Assembly: GCA_038380795.1 (NCBI GenBank)
Contig: CM076259.1
Location: 29,866,977 to 29,930,976, forward strand
From: Pyrocephalus nanus
Lineage: Eukaryota; Chordata; Aves; Passeriformes; Tyrannidae
Direction: 5' to 3'
DNA length: 64,000 bases
Below are positions 1 to 11,975 of this stretch, one piece after another (position 1 is the stretch's first letter; each line of letters opens with the position of its first letter). Under the pieces are notes generated by a model. It had not been told where the DNA came from, made no database searches, and worked only from the letters and a program-made list of their open reading frames with translations. Position numbers and translations under genes: made by a program.

Positions 1-512
1 TGATGTTATTTAGCATTAGCTGATTGAAACATTTCTTGATCTTCTCTAGAACAAAAATGGTAAAACCAGACTGAATGTTGCAATGATTACTTTTTTATTA
101 TTGTATTATTGTATGAGAATGTTCATGCTGCAGTAGAAATATCTCAATTCAAATTGAATCTCTGTCCTTACAAAGGACTCATTTCCCAAATACACATTTT
201 TCAGAATTTTCATGGAAAATTCTGAAAATATTAATTTCAATTTTGAGCTATAAAAAGAAAAAAAAAAAAGAAAAAGAAAAATAAGGAAAAATTATGTGAA
301 TCAGACCTCCATAATCTGACTGGCTTTGCCCACATATGACATCATCACCCACTTTTGCCATCTCTCTGGACACTTCTACTGCCAAATCCCTTCACAACTT
401 CCGTTCAGGGAGCAGACACCATTTACAGGGTAAGTTTCTCTATTCCTCACTTAAGTGCATGACCCATTTTTTTTTACATATACTGGAGAATAATTCAAAT
501 TATGAGAAGCAT

Positions 513-1230
513 GTGGAGAGCTCCAGTCCAACTCCCTGATCAAAGCAGGGTCAACTTCAGTGTCAGAATTGCTCCGGGCCTTGCCCTGACGAGTTTTAAA
601 AATCTCTAAGGATTTTCCAGAGTTTGGCCTCCCTCATTATGAAGAATTTTTTCCATATGTTTAACGTGAACATCTGCAGTTGTAACTCTCAGAGGCTGCA
701 ACTTGTGCTTGAACTGAATACTCCCTCCTCCTGCGAGGAGCTGATGCTGTCTTCCTTGTACCTGCCCATCCAGTACTGAAAAAAGATTTTCCTCCAAGAC
801 TTCCTCTTCTCCAGGCTGAATAAGCCTAGTTTTCTCCATCTCTTTCTCAGATATCGTATGCTTCAGCCCCCTGATCATCTTGGTGGCCTCTGCTGGATTC
901 AGTCCAGTTTATCAGTATGTAGCTGTATTTCATTGTCACTAGGGCATGATGATGACTCATGGACAACTTTTGTCCTTTCAGACCCTCAGATCATCTTCTG
1001 CAAAGATAATTTTTATTCATCTTGTCCCTAGACTGCACTGTTACATGAGCTTGTTCTGTCCAAAGTGCAGGTCTTTGCTGAACATCATGAAGCTTCTCTC
1101 TGACCATTGTTATGATCGGGAGCTTCCTCTAAAAAACAGCTCTACCCCAACATACCAAGCACTGATTCATTTGGTGTCATCCACAAACACAGTAAAGGCT
1201 CTGTCCCATCAGCTTAAATGTATTTTTTTA
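513..1230 (-). mobile_element. CR1 LINE fragment, diverged
   Basis: The plus strand reads as the complement of a CR1 3' region (tccaactccctgatcaaagc, then cttctccaggctgaataagcc, then a stretch resembling gtgcaggaccttgcacttg and ttggtgtcatc). The last two correspond to the C-terminal part of the CR1 reverse transcriptase ORF. The copy is old and interrupted. Boundaries are approximate. Confidence 0.7.
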
Positions 1231-1904
1231 TTTATTTATCATGTTTGTTATTACAAATGATCATGTAGCACAGACTGTTCTAATTTAGGTCTCACAAAGC
1301 TAATCCTGAAGTGATGTATTTCTTAGACTAGCCTGTGTGCATCTGTGCCTTTGCACATCTGTGCACAAACAGAATTGGTAACTGTTTATAGAAAATAATA
1401 TGGTCAGAGGTTACCTTGCTGTGCAAGGTAGGACCTGTTTTTCTCTCTCATGAAGATATAGGGGATTTGGGTTGTGGTTTTGGTTTGTTTCTCCTCAGAA
1501 AAATAAAAGGGTACTGAATGGCATGGGGAATACATAGGAACAGGAAAGCAAATGCTTTGGGCTCGCAAAATATTAGGAAGCCCTTACTTGTGTTGCATAC
1601 TGTGGGTAGTTCAGGGCTGTGCAGAGGCCTTGCAGAGAGATCTGTAGCCAGAGAGTCTTGTGCTCTATTAGGGTATTGTCTTCACAGAAAAAAAAAAAAA
1701 AAAAAAAAGCCAATATCTCTGGAAAATGAGACTTGACTTTCTACAGATGGTCAGTATGAGTCCTGACTTGCTGAACTTCCAGGGCCTGTCTCTGTTTCTA
1801 GAATTTCTAGTGTTTCTAGTTTTTCCACTATTTATCTCTATCTGATCCCACTGGAAGAGGATTGTTTTGGGGAAAAAAACACAGCAAACCATGGCAGGAA
1901 ATAT

Positions 1905-2305
1905 TTGTTCAGCATGGAGAAAAGAAGGTTTTGGGGAGACCTCATTGCACCTTTTCAGTACCTAAAGTGGGCATATAAGAAGGAGGGAGAGGGACTTTTT
2001 TATGTGGGCAGATAATGACAGGACACGGAGGAACAGTTTTGAACTGAAAGATGACACGTTTAGATTAGATGTTATGAAGAAATTCTTTACTCAGAGTAAA
2101 GAATTTACTCAGAGGGTGGTGAAACACTGGAACAGGTTGCCTGGAGAAGCTGTGGATGCCCCATCCCTGGAAGAGTTCAAGGCCAAGTTGGATGGGAATT
2201 TGAGCAACTTGATGTAGTGGAAGGTGTCTCTGTCCATGGCAGGCAAGCTGGAACTAGATGATCTTTAAGGTCCCTTTCCATTCTCTAATTCCACGATTCT
2301 ATTGT
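1905..2305 (+). mobile_element. CR1 LINE 3' fragment
   Basis: Sense-orientation CR1: ggtggtgaaacactggaacaggttgcc, the segment reading atccctggaagagttcaagg, then gaactagatgatctttaagg and a degenerate terminal attccacgattctattg. A 71-codon ORF inside it (2002-2217) is decayed CR1 sequence with no host function. Confidence 0.88.
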
Positions 2306-3379
2306 CCTGTCCTATGCAAACACCTGCAGAGAAGGCACTTGTTGCATGCAGCAATTTAAGAAAAAAAAAAAAAAAAAAGAAAAATGCGTTGGCTGCATAA
2401 ACCCCAAACACTTTATTACATACCCCAGAGTTCCAGAAGGATATCTTTGGCTTAGCAGTATGAGCTCTTTTTGCCTCAACAGAGTTTGTTGCAAGGATTT
2501 TATGAAAAATAATGACTGAGGATGTAAATTTTTTATTGCAAAATTACAGTCAAAACAGCCTATATTGTTCCTACTATCCCGGTTTTGACTGGGATAGCGT
2601 TAATCTTCTTTTTCATTAAACCATGACACTAACCTATTAGGAAAATGGGGCCGACTGGCAGAAAGATGCAGACACAGTAACAAACAGAAAAAGCAAGACT
2701 GCGGCTGTCATCTACAAACCCCTATTTTGAGAAGTAATATCATGTAGAGATCACATTTCTACCCATTTTTCCTCTCTATTTTATTCATACTTTCTTGCCC
2801 TCATGCTCCTCACCCCATCCAAAATAACAGAATTAGCTGGAGCAGGGTCATGTCACTTCTTGGTTTATTATGCTGCTAACAGAGAAATACAAACAAGCCA
2901 TGCTGCATTTTGCTCCTGAGACTTATTCTTAAGAAAACTGTTTCTGCTCCCAAGGAAGTCAATGGAAGTCTAATTAGTCCCAGATGTTTAGTAATAACAA
3001 GCATTTCCTATTGGGAGACCTAAACAAAAGTAATGTTAAAACTGTTAATTAAATGGGCTTGACTCTGTCATCAGATATTTAACTAATTCCAGCTTGATGC
3101 TAATCAAGCTAATACTGGCTCTCGGAGATATAATCTTGCCATGCTCAACATAAAAGCTGTGAACTCCGTGTATGGCAAATCAGCCCATTTCTGGGCACAC
3201 AGCTCAGCCTGCCTTCACACCAAAGGCAAAGCTCATCCACTTCAGCATCGGGCTTTCCTGCGGCTGCTGCTTGTGCAAATGTTTTCCTACAAGAATAAGG
3301 TCCTGAGCCAATGATTAGCATGGGCTTTTGTAGATGTTTTATCAGGCCCCATTGCTGCTAATGGTTTGTGCAAATCTGT

Positions 3380-3612
3380 AGAATCACAGAGTGATTTGGG
3401 TTGGAAGGCACCTTCAAGACCACCTAGTTCCCACCCCCTTGCCATGGACAGGAACACTTTTCACTAGACTAGGTTGCTCAAAGCCCCATCCAACCTGTCC
3501 TTGAACATTTCCAAGGATGGGGCTGCCACAGCTTCTCTGGAAAACCTGTTCCAAATTTTTGCCTCCATGTTCACTAGATCTCCTTGTTCTCCATTGGTCA
3601 TACTCTGAGACA
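3380..3612 (-). mobile_element. CR1 LINE 3' fragment
   Basis: Antisense CR1 beginning with the complement of the 3' tail (gaatcacagagtgatttggg, then ttggaaggcacc), followed by ccatggacaggaacactttt and the segment near ccatccaacctgtccttgaa. It is truncated at the 5' end. Confidence 0.88.
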
Positions 3613-4781
3613 CAGAGCAGCTGTCTCTGCTCCAGGGTCAGGAGGTAAAAGGTGAAGTCTGAACACCACAGAAAAATATGAAGGCTTTTCTTTTAATTTA
3701 TGGAACATTACAAGCTGGTGCTTTAATATATTCACAACCCTGTGCTTCTAACAAAGTTCAAAGATGTTTTTTATTGTACAAAATTCCACTGTGAAAATCA
3801 CCAGCCAGGTTCTTACATAAATGCTTTAAAATAGAATTATACATCTTTTTGTAGTGTGTTAATTTTGACAATCACCAGCTGGAAGAAACAGGTATGGAGC
3901 AGCAATTTGACTCTGAGTTATTTACTTGGACAGGTTTTGGTTTGACCTCTCTTACTCTCGTATGTTTTAATGTACACTTACTGGCATGAAAAGAAAACCT
4001 GATACCGTTCCTTTCAAAGCCATTGGACCCTGTTAGCAGGTCAGGCTCCCCCTGTTGGTGAGCTTTTCTTAACCTCAAAGTGGTGAATTTTCTGTCAGGG
4101 TACAGAATATAAGGTATTTCAGTGTCAACTTTTAGCAATGGAACAGGTTAGCCACATTAAACCCATCATAGAATGAGGATCTTCATAACTTTTCTTGCAG
4201 CCCATCTTATAGGCCATAATATCTCTATAGGGAGAGACAGTGGATATCTGATCTGATTAATGTCTCAGGACTAGGTTCCCTGTGTATCATTTCACAGTGT
4301 TATCTTTAAAGTACCTTCTTGTAGTCTAAATCCTATGACCTTTAAAAATAGATATATTATTCTTCTGCACTGAAATGTAACTGTATGCAGTGAATTGCCC
4401 ACAGTTTTCCTCAGAAATATAAAAATTTCAGTCCAGTGATAGCTGGTTGAAATTCATCTCCAAGATTTTTCTTTTTAAAAAACGTTCACGCTGGAGATTA
4501 ATTTCTTCACATTAAACCCAGTCAAATATGCATTGCACGTGAGGGGCAAATTTATCCTCTTTTAGTTGAACTGTGGACCTGTGAGCTTCTGAGCAGATCT
4601 GGGTAATGTAAAGTGCAGTTGTTTCAAGCTTGAGACTTCTTCTACATCCCTCATGGGTAATAAGGGCCAGGACTAATTGACCTCATCTACCTCTCACATC
4701 TTGCCCTTGTGACTGAAGCAACATCCTAACAAACATTTTCTAGATTTTCTAGATGGCAGTCATGAGCACAATAGACTGTAA

Positions 4782-4832
4782 TTTTTTTTTTGTTTGTTTG
4801 TTTGTTTGTTTTTTTGTTTTTTTTTGTTTTTA
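4782..4832. repeat. (GTTT)n / T-rich simple repeat
   Basis: A run of T followed by about five GTTT units and further T-rich sequence. No adjoining element is evident, so this looks like a simple microsatellite in the LRRC32 downstream flank. Confidence 0.85.
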
Positions 4833-5284
4833 GCTAAATTCTCATAGGTTTGGAACTCATGAGAAATTTTCAACCAACTGCAAGGAGTGAAGATTATGCT
4901 TTGACCCACTCTGGCTCATTTTGGTATGATTTCAGTTTCAGAAGTATTAGGAGCTAACCACTTAGGAAGAAACAAAGCTCAGACCAGCCCAAATCAAAAT
5001 ATCTGATGGAGGCACATAACTTTGAAAAGGGATTTCCTATGTGGCTAATGTAAACTTTTTCTTTTGGTCTAGTTTAAATTACACATCCCTCAAAACAACA
5101 GCAGCACTTTACAGTGGCCTCCTCTACCACTGTATGAACTTGTTAAGCAGATCTGCATGTGAATGAAGCAAGTGCAAAACATGGCAAATTCTCCTTCTTG
5201 TCCCTGCTACAGTGGTGCACTTCAGCGGCACTTCAAAACCATCTTAAAATCCACAATTAAAAATCAAAGATGGAAGTTTTACCC

Positions 5285-5290
5285 TTTATT
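5285..5290 (-). promoter_or_regulatory. Candidate LRRC32 polyadenylation signal
   Basis: TTTATT on the plus strand reads AATAAA on the minus strand, 58 bases past the LRRC32 stop codon. Using it would give a very short 3' UTR. Other AATAAA hexamers in the same orientation lie near 3769 and 2531, and mammalian LRRC32 has a long 3' UTR, so this may be only a proximal site. Confidence 0.35.
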
Positions 5291-5347
5291 TATACACACT
5301 GCCAGTGTAGCACCCGATTTCTTCAATTTTCAAGGCATTTTGTGTTT

Positions 5348-7288
5348 CTATGCTTTAAACTGATGGTTGAAGTTATGCCTGCGGAAGCAAAAAAACGAAC
5401 CTGCACCGATGATTATCACAGATAAAACCAATACAAATGTTACTATAATAAGAATGTTGATTTTCTTTGGATCCTCTTTTTCGCAGTCTTCTGGTCTAAT
5501 GTTCCAAATGTACATTTCTTCCTCATACACGAAGTTCTGAGTGTACTGGCACGTTAAGTGCTCCACACTGGGGATCTGGACATTTTTGTTCTGTATCATT
5601 GATGAAAGCCAGATGTTTCCACAGCAGTCAAGTGGGTTCCCAGTGAGATATAGGTTTTTAAGTGAATTTTCTAATGCTAAAATGTTGCTGTTCTGCAATG
5701 TACTGAACTTATTGTTCCGTAGGTCCAGAACTTCCAGTGGAGAGTCACTACCCCACTTAGGCAGCCAGTTCAGCTGATTTTCAGAGAGGTTTAAATGTTT
5801 AAGGCGACTAAAACAAGGCAAGTCGATATTTAAATCCATCAAGCTATTGCCATGTAAATACAAATATTCCAAAGACTTTTCCAGTCCTGACAGTGCTTTA
5901 AGTTCTATTTTCAATCCAGGGTTCATGGTGAGATCTAAGACAATCAGAGAAGTCTTGTAGAAGCTGCATGCTGGTAGGGTGTTCAGCATGTTGTCAGCTA
6001 GGTACAAGTACTGAAGACTAGGAGAATCAACAAAAGATACACAACCACTTTCCTCTCCAGCAAGTCTTTGCTTTGTTAATCCAGAGTACATGCTGCAAAG
6101 GCTGATGTTATTGCTTTGTAGATTAAGCAGTCTGAGACTAGGAAGACTAGAGAAGATGTCAAATTGCAGGCTCTGAAGATGGTTGTTTTGAATATAAAGT
6201 TCCTTCAAATTTGACAACACACCAGCGTCAAGGAGAAGGTTCTGCAAAGCATTGTGGCTCAAGTCAAGAACTGTTAGGGACACTAATGCATTGTCATAAG
6301 TTACTAAAAATGCCTGGAGACAGTTTTTACTGAGATTAAGGGTGTGAAGGGACAACATTGATTCAAAGAATTTATCCGGAATGGATTTGATTTCATTATA
6401 ACTTAAGTCTAAATATACAAGCTGGGATAAATAAGGAGAACTTATATTTCTACTTTCCTTCTGATCGAGAAGATGAAAAGAAGCATCTAGCCATTCATTT
6501 TCTATGTAATCTTTTTTATTATGAGGAGATTCAGCAGTGAGCTGAATTAAATTATTTGATAAATTCAGAGTTATCAGTTTATTTACCTGAGGGAAGACTG
6601 GGAAGTGAAGCAATTTGTTTTCACTCAGATCCAGACATCTTAAGCTATATTCATCATCTGACTTTGTGATGTGGAAGGTCTCAATGCTATTCCTGCTAAG
6701 GTCAAGTATCTCCAGCTGCCTGAGGTTGAAATCAGAGATGCAAGTAATTGAATTTGTGGAGAGATTGAGTTTGGAAAGGTTCACTAGAGTCTCAAAAGCA
6801 CCTTCTTCTATTTCCATGATGATATTACTCTGAAGATCTATCTCCACAAGACTGGGAGATCCCTGAAACATCTTGTGTGATATCATTACAATACTGTTGT
6901 CTGCCAGTGAAAGATACCGCAGTGTTGGAGCTTCTTTAATGAAATACTCAGCCATCCCATTGTACAGATTGTTGTGGGACAAGTCCATTATTTCCACCTT
7001 GGGTAAAAGTCCAATCCCCTCTGTTCCATTCTGAGCAAGCTCATATAAGTGATTGTTGGCTAAATTTATTTCCAGCAAACTCATCATGTGTGCAAACACT
7101 CCAGGTGTGATGAAGCTTATCTGGTTAGAACTTAAATCCAGACACTGGAGAGAAGTGTAAAATGATAATGGCATTTCAGGGATGCTTTGAATCAGATTTC
7201 CAGACAGATCTATTTTGTTTACATTCAAATGGAGCTCATGAGGGATTTGGTGGAGGTCTTTGTTGCGGCAAAATGCCTGTGAGTTTGC
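5348..7288 (-). CDS. LRRC32: LRRC32 coding exon 2 (LRR domain, TM, tail)
   Basis: This exon holds 646 codons plus a TAG stop and carries the whole LRR ectodomain, the C-cap, the transmembrane helix and the cytoplasmic tail. The acceptor is ctatttttctggcag|GCAAAC. The frame stays open upstream of it to an ATG at 7327, so an automatic call could begin there with 13 intron-derived residues (MSCNRPFSLFFWQ). That start would lose the signal peptide, and the exon 1 junction explains the protein better. The LRRs keep the NLSxNxI consensus throughout, and there are no frameshifts or internal stops. Confidence 0.96.
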   Translation of the reverse strand, partial: ANSQAFCRNKDLHQIPHELHLNVNKIDLSGNLIQSIPEMPLSFYTSLQCLDLSSNQISFITPGVFAHMMSLLEINLANNHLYELAQNGTEGIGLLPKVEIMDLSHNNLYNGMAEYFIKEAPTLRYLSLADNSIVMISHKMFQGSPSLVEIDLQSNIIMEIEEGAFETLVNLSKLNLSTNSITCISDFNLRQLEILDLSRNSIETFHITKSDDEYSLRCLDLSENKLLHFPVFPQVNKLITLNLSNNLIQLTAESPHNKKDYIENEWLDASFHLLDQKESRNISSPYLSQLVYLDLSYNEIKSIPDKFFESMLSLHTLNLSKNCLQAFLVTYDNALVSLTVLDLSHNALQNLLLDAGVLSNLKELYIQNNHLQSLQFDIFSSLPSLRLLNLQSNNISLCSMYSGLTKQRLAGEESGCVSFVDSPSLQYLYLADNMLNTLPACSFYKTSLIVLDLTMNPGLKIELKALSGLEKSLEYLYLHGNSLMDLNIDLPCFSRLKHLNLSENQLNWLPKWGSDSPLEVLDLRNNKFSTLQNSNILALENSLKNLYLTGNPLDCCGNIWLSSMIQNKNVQIPSVEHLTCQYTQNFVYEEEMYIWNIRPEDCEKEDPKKINILIIVTFVLVLSVIIIGAGSFFCFRRHNFNHQFKA

Positions 7289-10200
7289 CTGCCAGAAAAA
7301 TAGAGAAAAGGGCCTGTTACACGACAAATGAAAAGCATGTTTGCATTAAATACAAGGAAAATAACATTCAGCATCCAGGCCGGTCCTTCTTGTGAAACAC
7401 TGATCACACCACTTTTTCTGAGCACTGAAAACAGCAAGAACAACCATCCTAACACTTCTTTGCAGCTAACAGCACTCATTTCATTTTAAAGACATCTCTG
7501 ACTTACAGCAGTAGCATTTTATCTGCATGTGATACCTACTAAATGTTCTCCTTCTCATACCTTTATCCTGGACTCATTTTAATAGTCCCAAGTGAAGAAG
7601 TTTTGCCCTTTTTTTTTTTTCATTGCAATCAAGCACTATTTCTTACTTTTAGTTCTGATGTTTAATTTTCTTGCTTTCATCACTCTATTAGATTTTTCAA
7701 ACTCTACTTGCAATATTAAGTACTACTTAGAAGAGCTTCACTCTGTTGGCAGCATGGGTCCCAAAGCAAAGAGGTGGAAAAACTATAGCCTAAACCTTGT
7801 CTCTCCTTCATATTAACATCCTCAGATATTTGATTATTTATTCCTTTAGCCATGGCTTAGTTAAGCAATGGGTCAAATGGGTCATTCAACAACTGAAGCA
7901 TTTCTGATGAAAATCGCCAAACTCTTCTGCTTTTACTATCCGTGTTTACCCTTTTCCTAAGGCAAGTTTCCTTCCTCTTGCATGGGGAGCATGCCTTGTT
8001 AAACCACCCATGCAAAACACCCATGATACAACATGGAAAAGACAAATTATGTAAAGCCAGCTTTTGAGAGGGAAAAAGCTGTGATGTGCAGTGAGGGTCA
8101 TGCCTTTTCAGGCCAATTCCCAGCAGCAGATAGATTAAAAGACAAGCATCAAAGTCAAATTCATCTTCCAGATGCAAGTCTGTTTAACTGCAGCTAGGAC
8201 TGAGTCTGTCTCCAGACCAATGTTTAGAGTGTGTGTTCATCAGCAAGATCAGAAACATGAACATGACCACTCTTGCATAAATGTTAAGCTATATTTTGTT
8301 ATTAAGGAGAACATAGAGCAGTGTAAGTGGAATGTAAAAGGCTTAGGCAGCATTTAATTCACTGGAGGAAAACTCTTGCTATGAATGTATCTGGGTGTCT
8401 GGTGCATGTAATGTTTGTGGAAAGATCACAAAAGAAGGAAGTAAAGAGAGAAATCTGTTGAATCTTAACTTCACTGGAGAAGCAGAATCCAGATTTCATA
8501 ACACAAAGCTTTTCAGACATTAAAGAAACATTTAAAGTAAAAAATACTAACCCCCTTCTGTTTCACGTGAACTTTGAGGTGAATGAAGTGGCAGATCTGT
8601 TTAGGAGAAGTGGGACACTAGTCAGTGTTTTGTGAATTTCTTTTGCATCATCTAAATTTTGGAGACCACATAAAAATATGCCAGAGGAGCATAAGTGCTT
8701 ATCCAAACTCTAGATATACACAGACTGCTCCCCATTCCTTCAGTGGTACATCTTTTCCCAAAGATCCAAAGTAATTGACTATTAAACCCTGAACCCCTTC
8801 CTTTTTTTCCCTCCAACTCACCTAAATCTCAACCAGATTAAAAAAAAATCAGGGGAAAAAAAAAAAAAAAAAGGAATTTTTCTGGCTTCTCCCTGAAATT
8901 ATTTCTTTCCTGCAAAGTCCCCATAGAATTGCTCATTTTGAGCTAAAATATGCCCAGACTTGGCTTAGCTCCAAGGCACAAGAAGGAAGCCTCTTCTTGT
9001 TTGGTTTGTGGAAGAGGGAGAAGCCAGAAGGATATAAAAATACAGAGTGAGAAAGCAGCAGGTGCTTTGCAGCCTAAGGCAGATGCCAGGTTTCTTCCCA
9101 CACTTTGAGCCAGATCTCAACAGTGTAGAGCCCCCTCCACTCCTTGCGGGTAATGAGCATCTTAGAAAAGTTCTGATCCAACTCCTGTTGATGCCAGGCA
9201 GCTGGCTTTCACTGAAGTCGATGGCTGAGAAGTCAGTCCCAGATCACCAAGTATCTAGCAGGATTTGGTCTTCAATTTACATCCATGGAACCTTCCCAGT
9301 GATAAAAGAGACTGATCAAATCTCCCATCAAATGGGACCTCCCACTGTCTGACATTTGTTCCTGTAACATTTCCCCTCCCATTATTCTTTTAAAAGTTTT
9401 ATTCTTTTTCACTGACTTATTTGATCCTCGCCAAATTTATCTTCTGCACCATCTTTTCTCCCCGAGGCTCAAACAGCATGAATGTCATTCTCATCAGCAG
9501 TAGAAAGAAAAGATGAAACACATCTCAGTGGATTGGATCAAACAGCATTTGTTTGGTGTATCTCCCCTTCTCTCACCTCTTAGTCCAATGGGTTGACAGC
9601 CTGAGACTGGAAAAGTCTGAGGCTTCTCAGGCTTTTGCGCCTCACATTCTGACTTCATCATCTTTGCCACTGCTGTCATCAGTTTATTCCACATCTATTG
9701 GCAAGAAGTACTGCAGGATGAAAAGCACTTGACCCTTTCAGTCTCTGGTTCCATTCATTTGCTGGCAAAAAATGACCTAACAGTTCAAAAGCTGAGCATC
9801 ATTTGGATTCTGACTCCAATTCTTCACTGCTCAGCACTGCGTGGAAGTTGTCATCCACCTTAGTAAGAGCCCTACAAAAATGCAGCTGGATCCAAGCCTT
9901 CACTTGTGTTCTCTGTTATCAACTCATGAACATGTGAACCAAAGAATTTGGGCTGGAGCCACTTGGCAATGACCTGCGCTTGAATGGTGTCCATGACTGT
10001 TCTCAGAAGGGGTCCCCAGCTACACAGCCAAACCTTGGCAGTTTGCCCAGGTACCCCACATCAGCTGACCTATGATAACCAGTTATGCACATATTCTTGC
10101 ATCACCTCAATGCAAGGTGAAATAGAATTTCCTAAAATCCCCTCCCTTCCATAAATTTTTTCAAAGCTTATCCTTCGCCAGTTCACGAGAATTAGTAGAA

Positions 10201-11975
10201 ACATCTTTCTTCGGGAAGTGAACACAATCTAGTTGAAACCTTGCCTGCCTGTGGAAGGCAACAGGAGTTAGGAAGAAGCTCCTGACATTTAAGCTGTGCC
10301 TTGTTGTCTTGCAAATGTGTAGATGTGCCATAACTTGTACAATCAGCGCATCTCAGTCCTGTGTGGGGGGTCTCACAGGAAGCGTTCAATTCCTCTTTTA
10401 GGATTCTAGTTCAGTGACAGGAGCAGCACTGGTGAGTCAGAGAAGTGCATAAGTTTCTGACTCCTTTGCCGGGAGACTTGGGATGAAAGTTTCCGTTTCT
10501 GAGTTTTTGCTATTCTAAAGTGTCACCACAGGGAAAGTACCAAGTAAAACAGTAAGACTGGGATGAAAAACGATAACTCAGGACTTCAGCGGACTATCAG
10601 CTAATCCAGTAGCTCCCTCTTTCTTTAAGCTGTGTTTGGATTTACACCCACCTTCCATTGGAGCAAACATCCTCTGAAGGAAGACAATCAGCAAGGACAT
10701 TAGCAATGCTGAGCTGTTAATTTATATCAGATGAGCATCCCAGACGTTTACTGCAGTGTGTTTTCTGTCAGAGCTAAATTTATCCCAGTTTAACTGCGTA
10801 GAGCCCTGGATTGTTTGCTTGATGAAAGGAGTGGAGTGGTGGAAACAAGCATGTGTTTACTTCTCAGCAGTCAGCCTGGTCTGTGACCCATCAAGAAATA
10901 GGATGGGACAAATCTGCTTGGGTTATTGCATATCTTGCCCAGCCTTCATGTGACTATGATACATGGGACCCAAGCTGACATGTTGACAGTGGCTTCATCA
11001 GTCTTCCTTCTCCAGCCAGTGAACTGAGCTGCCCAGTCACCTTCCCAAGATCTTTTTATATATACTAGGTCTTAATTTCTTTGGAATTCAGGAAGTGCAG
11101 CAAAATGTCAGGGTGGACAGGAATGGAATGAGTCCCATAAGGGAGTTGTGTACAGCTAGCAAATAATTTTTTTCCCTATTTTGGAATTCTTGAGGATTTG
11201 TGCTGAACAGCTTCAATGTTCAGGAAAAAAAAAGGTATTCTTAAATGGCCTGTTACAGTCAGAAGCACTTTGATAGGGAAGGGAGAAAGTTCAGATGTGA
11301 ATAACATTAATAATACTGTACCAGGTACTTGCAAAAATTCAAGGAACAAATTTTGTACTAGGTCAAGAGGCTTTGTCACTTCATTTCCCTCCAGCAGAAG
11401 TCAGGTACAACTTCCCTGGCAGCAATGCTGTGTCAGGGCAGAGGAGGTCAGTCTCCCTGTTATTACAAAAGGGCTTGTATAGATGCATTTCACAGAAGAT
11501 ACTTTATTTAAAGCACAAAGAACATAGGCTTGATATAAAGGAGATGATTTGAGGTCTAAGTTCTTGCTCTGTCTCAGTCACAGAATCCCTGTACGGTCTT
11601 GAGGAAATCAGGCCAAATTTCTTTTAGCCAGCTCCCCTTTAAAGAAAACTGAGATAATGACCCTTCTTCCAACCTCACCCACTCCACCTCTTTTATGTGC
11701 TGTCACTACAACAAGGACACAGCCCAAGAACAGCCTGCTAACCACCCCCTAACCCTGCAAATCCCATCTCTGCTGTCATGGAGAATCTGGTCCTGGGGGG
11801 GGTCCCATTTTCAGAGACTATAGCTGTTTGTACAGTGCCTGTAACAAGGGCGTCTCAGCCTCGTTCAGGATGTCAAGGGGCCTGAGTAGAGAGACAGCCT
11901 TACCATTTCACAGGATGTCCCTTCTGTGGTTCCTGTGTTCACCACTGCCAGTAAGAAGGTGATGTACAGTTTCAT
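5348..11975 (-). CDS. LRRC32: LRRC32 (GARP), two coding exons, 670 aa
   Basis: LRRC32/GARP is a type I membrane protein. In mammals it binds latent TGF-beta on regulatory T cells and platelets and presents it for integrin-driven activation. The coding sequence joins 11904-11975 to 5348-7288 in phase 0, giving 670 residues against 662 in human. In order: signal peptide (about 1-18), N-cap cysteines C22 and C31, a long run of LxxLxLxxNxI repeats interrupted by an irregular segment near 277-310, an LRR C-cap (NPLDCCGNIW ... RPEDCEK), a transmembrane helix near 634-659 and an 11-residue tail ending FNHQFKA (human FNQQYKA). The two human cysteines that disulfide-link to latent TGF-beta (C211 in LTCISDF, C350 in LSRNC) align with C207 (ITCISDF) and C347 (LSKNC). 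The human comparison is from memory. The gene lies downstream of the cyclase gene on the same strand, about 30 kb away. Identification is firm. Confidence 0.96.
7289..11903 (-). other. LRRC32 intron between coding exons 1 and 2
   Basis: This 4.6-kb intron has consensus ends (gtaagg ... ttctggcag). I found no CR1 tails, LTRs or coding exons in it, only short A-runs, for example near 8857-8873. ORFs up to 106 codons occur on both strands but show no recognisable protein features. The low repeat content compared with the flanks may mean it holds regulatory sequence; that is inference only. Confidence 0.6.
11904..11975 (-). CDS. LRRC32: LRRC32 coding exon 1 (signal peptide)
   Basis: This 24-codon exon is too short to appear as a long ORF. 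It reads MKLYITFLLAVVNTG followed by TTEGTSCEM, a hydrophobic signal peptide and the first N-cap cysteine, and it ends at a consensus donor (ATG|gtaagg). CEM matches CKM in human LRRC32 at the same place before the LRR domain. The ATG has A at -3 (AACCATG). Four bases upstream of it is an acceptor (acctgcag|AACC, exon edge near 11979), so the 5' UTR probably continues in a separate non-coding exon that I could not place. Confidence 0.88.

Larger units (their letters stand above)
1..5284. other. Downstream flank of LRRC32
   Basis: No coding exon is recognisable here. It holds CR1 fragments at about 513-1230, 1905-2305 and 3380-3612, A-runs at about 1688-1708 and 2359-2378, and a (GTTT)n tract at about 4782-4832. 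The remainder is AT-rich unique-looking sequence, part of which could be distal LRRC32 3' UTR. The short ORFs here are either CR1-derived or lack any recognisable protein features. Confidence 0.6.

Noticed and set aside
2002..2217. A 71-codon gene
   Set aside because: The sequence is a CR1 LINE 3' region, and the peptide is typical CR1 remnant reading.
7225..7479. Alternative LRRC32 first exon with a hydrophobic start
   Set aside because: It is in a different frame from the LRR exon and overlaps it. The exon at 11904-11975 has the right phase, signal peptide and N-cap cysteine.
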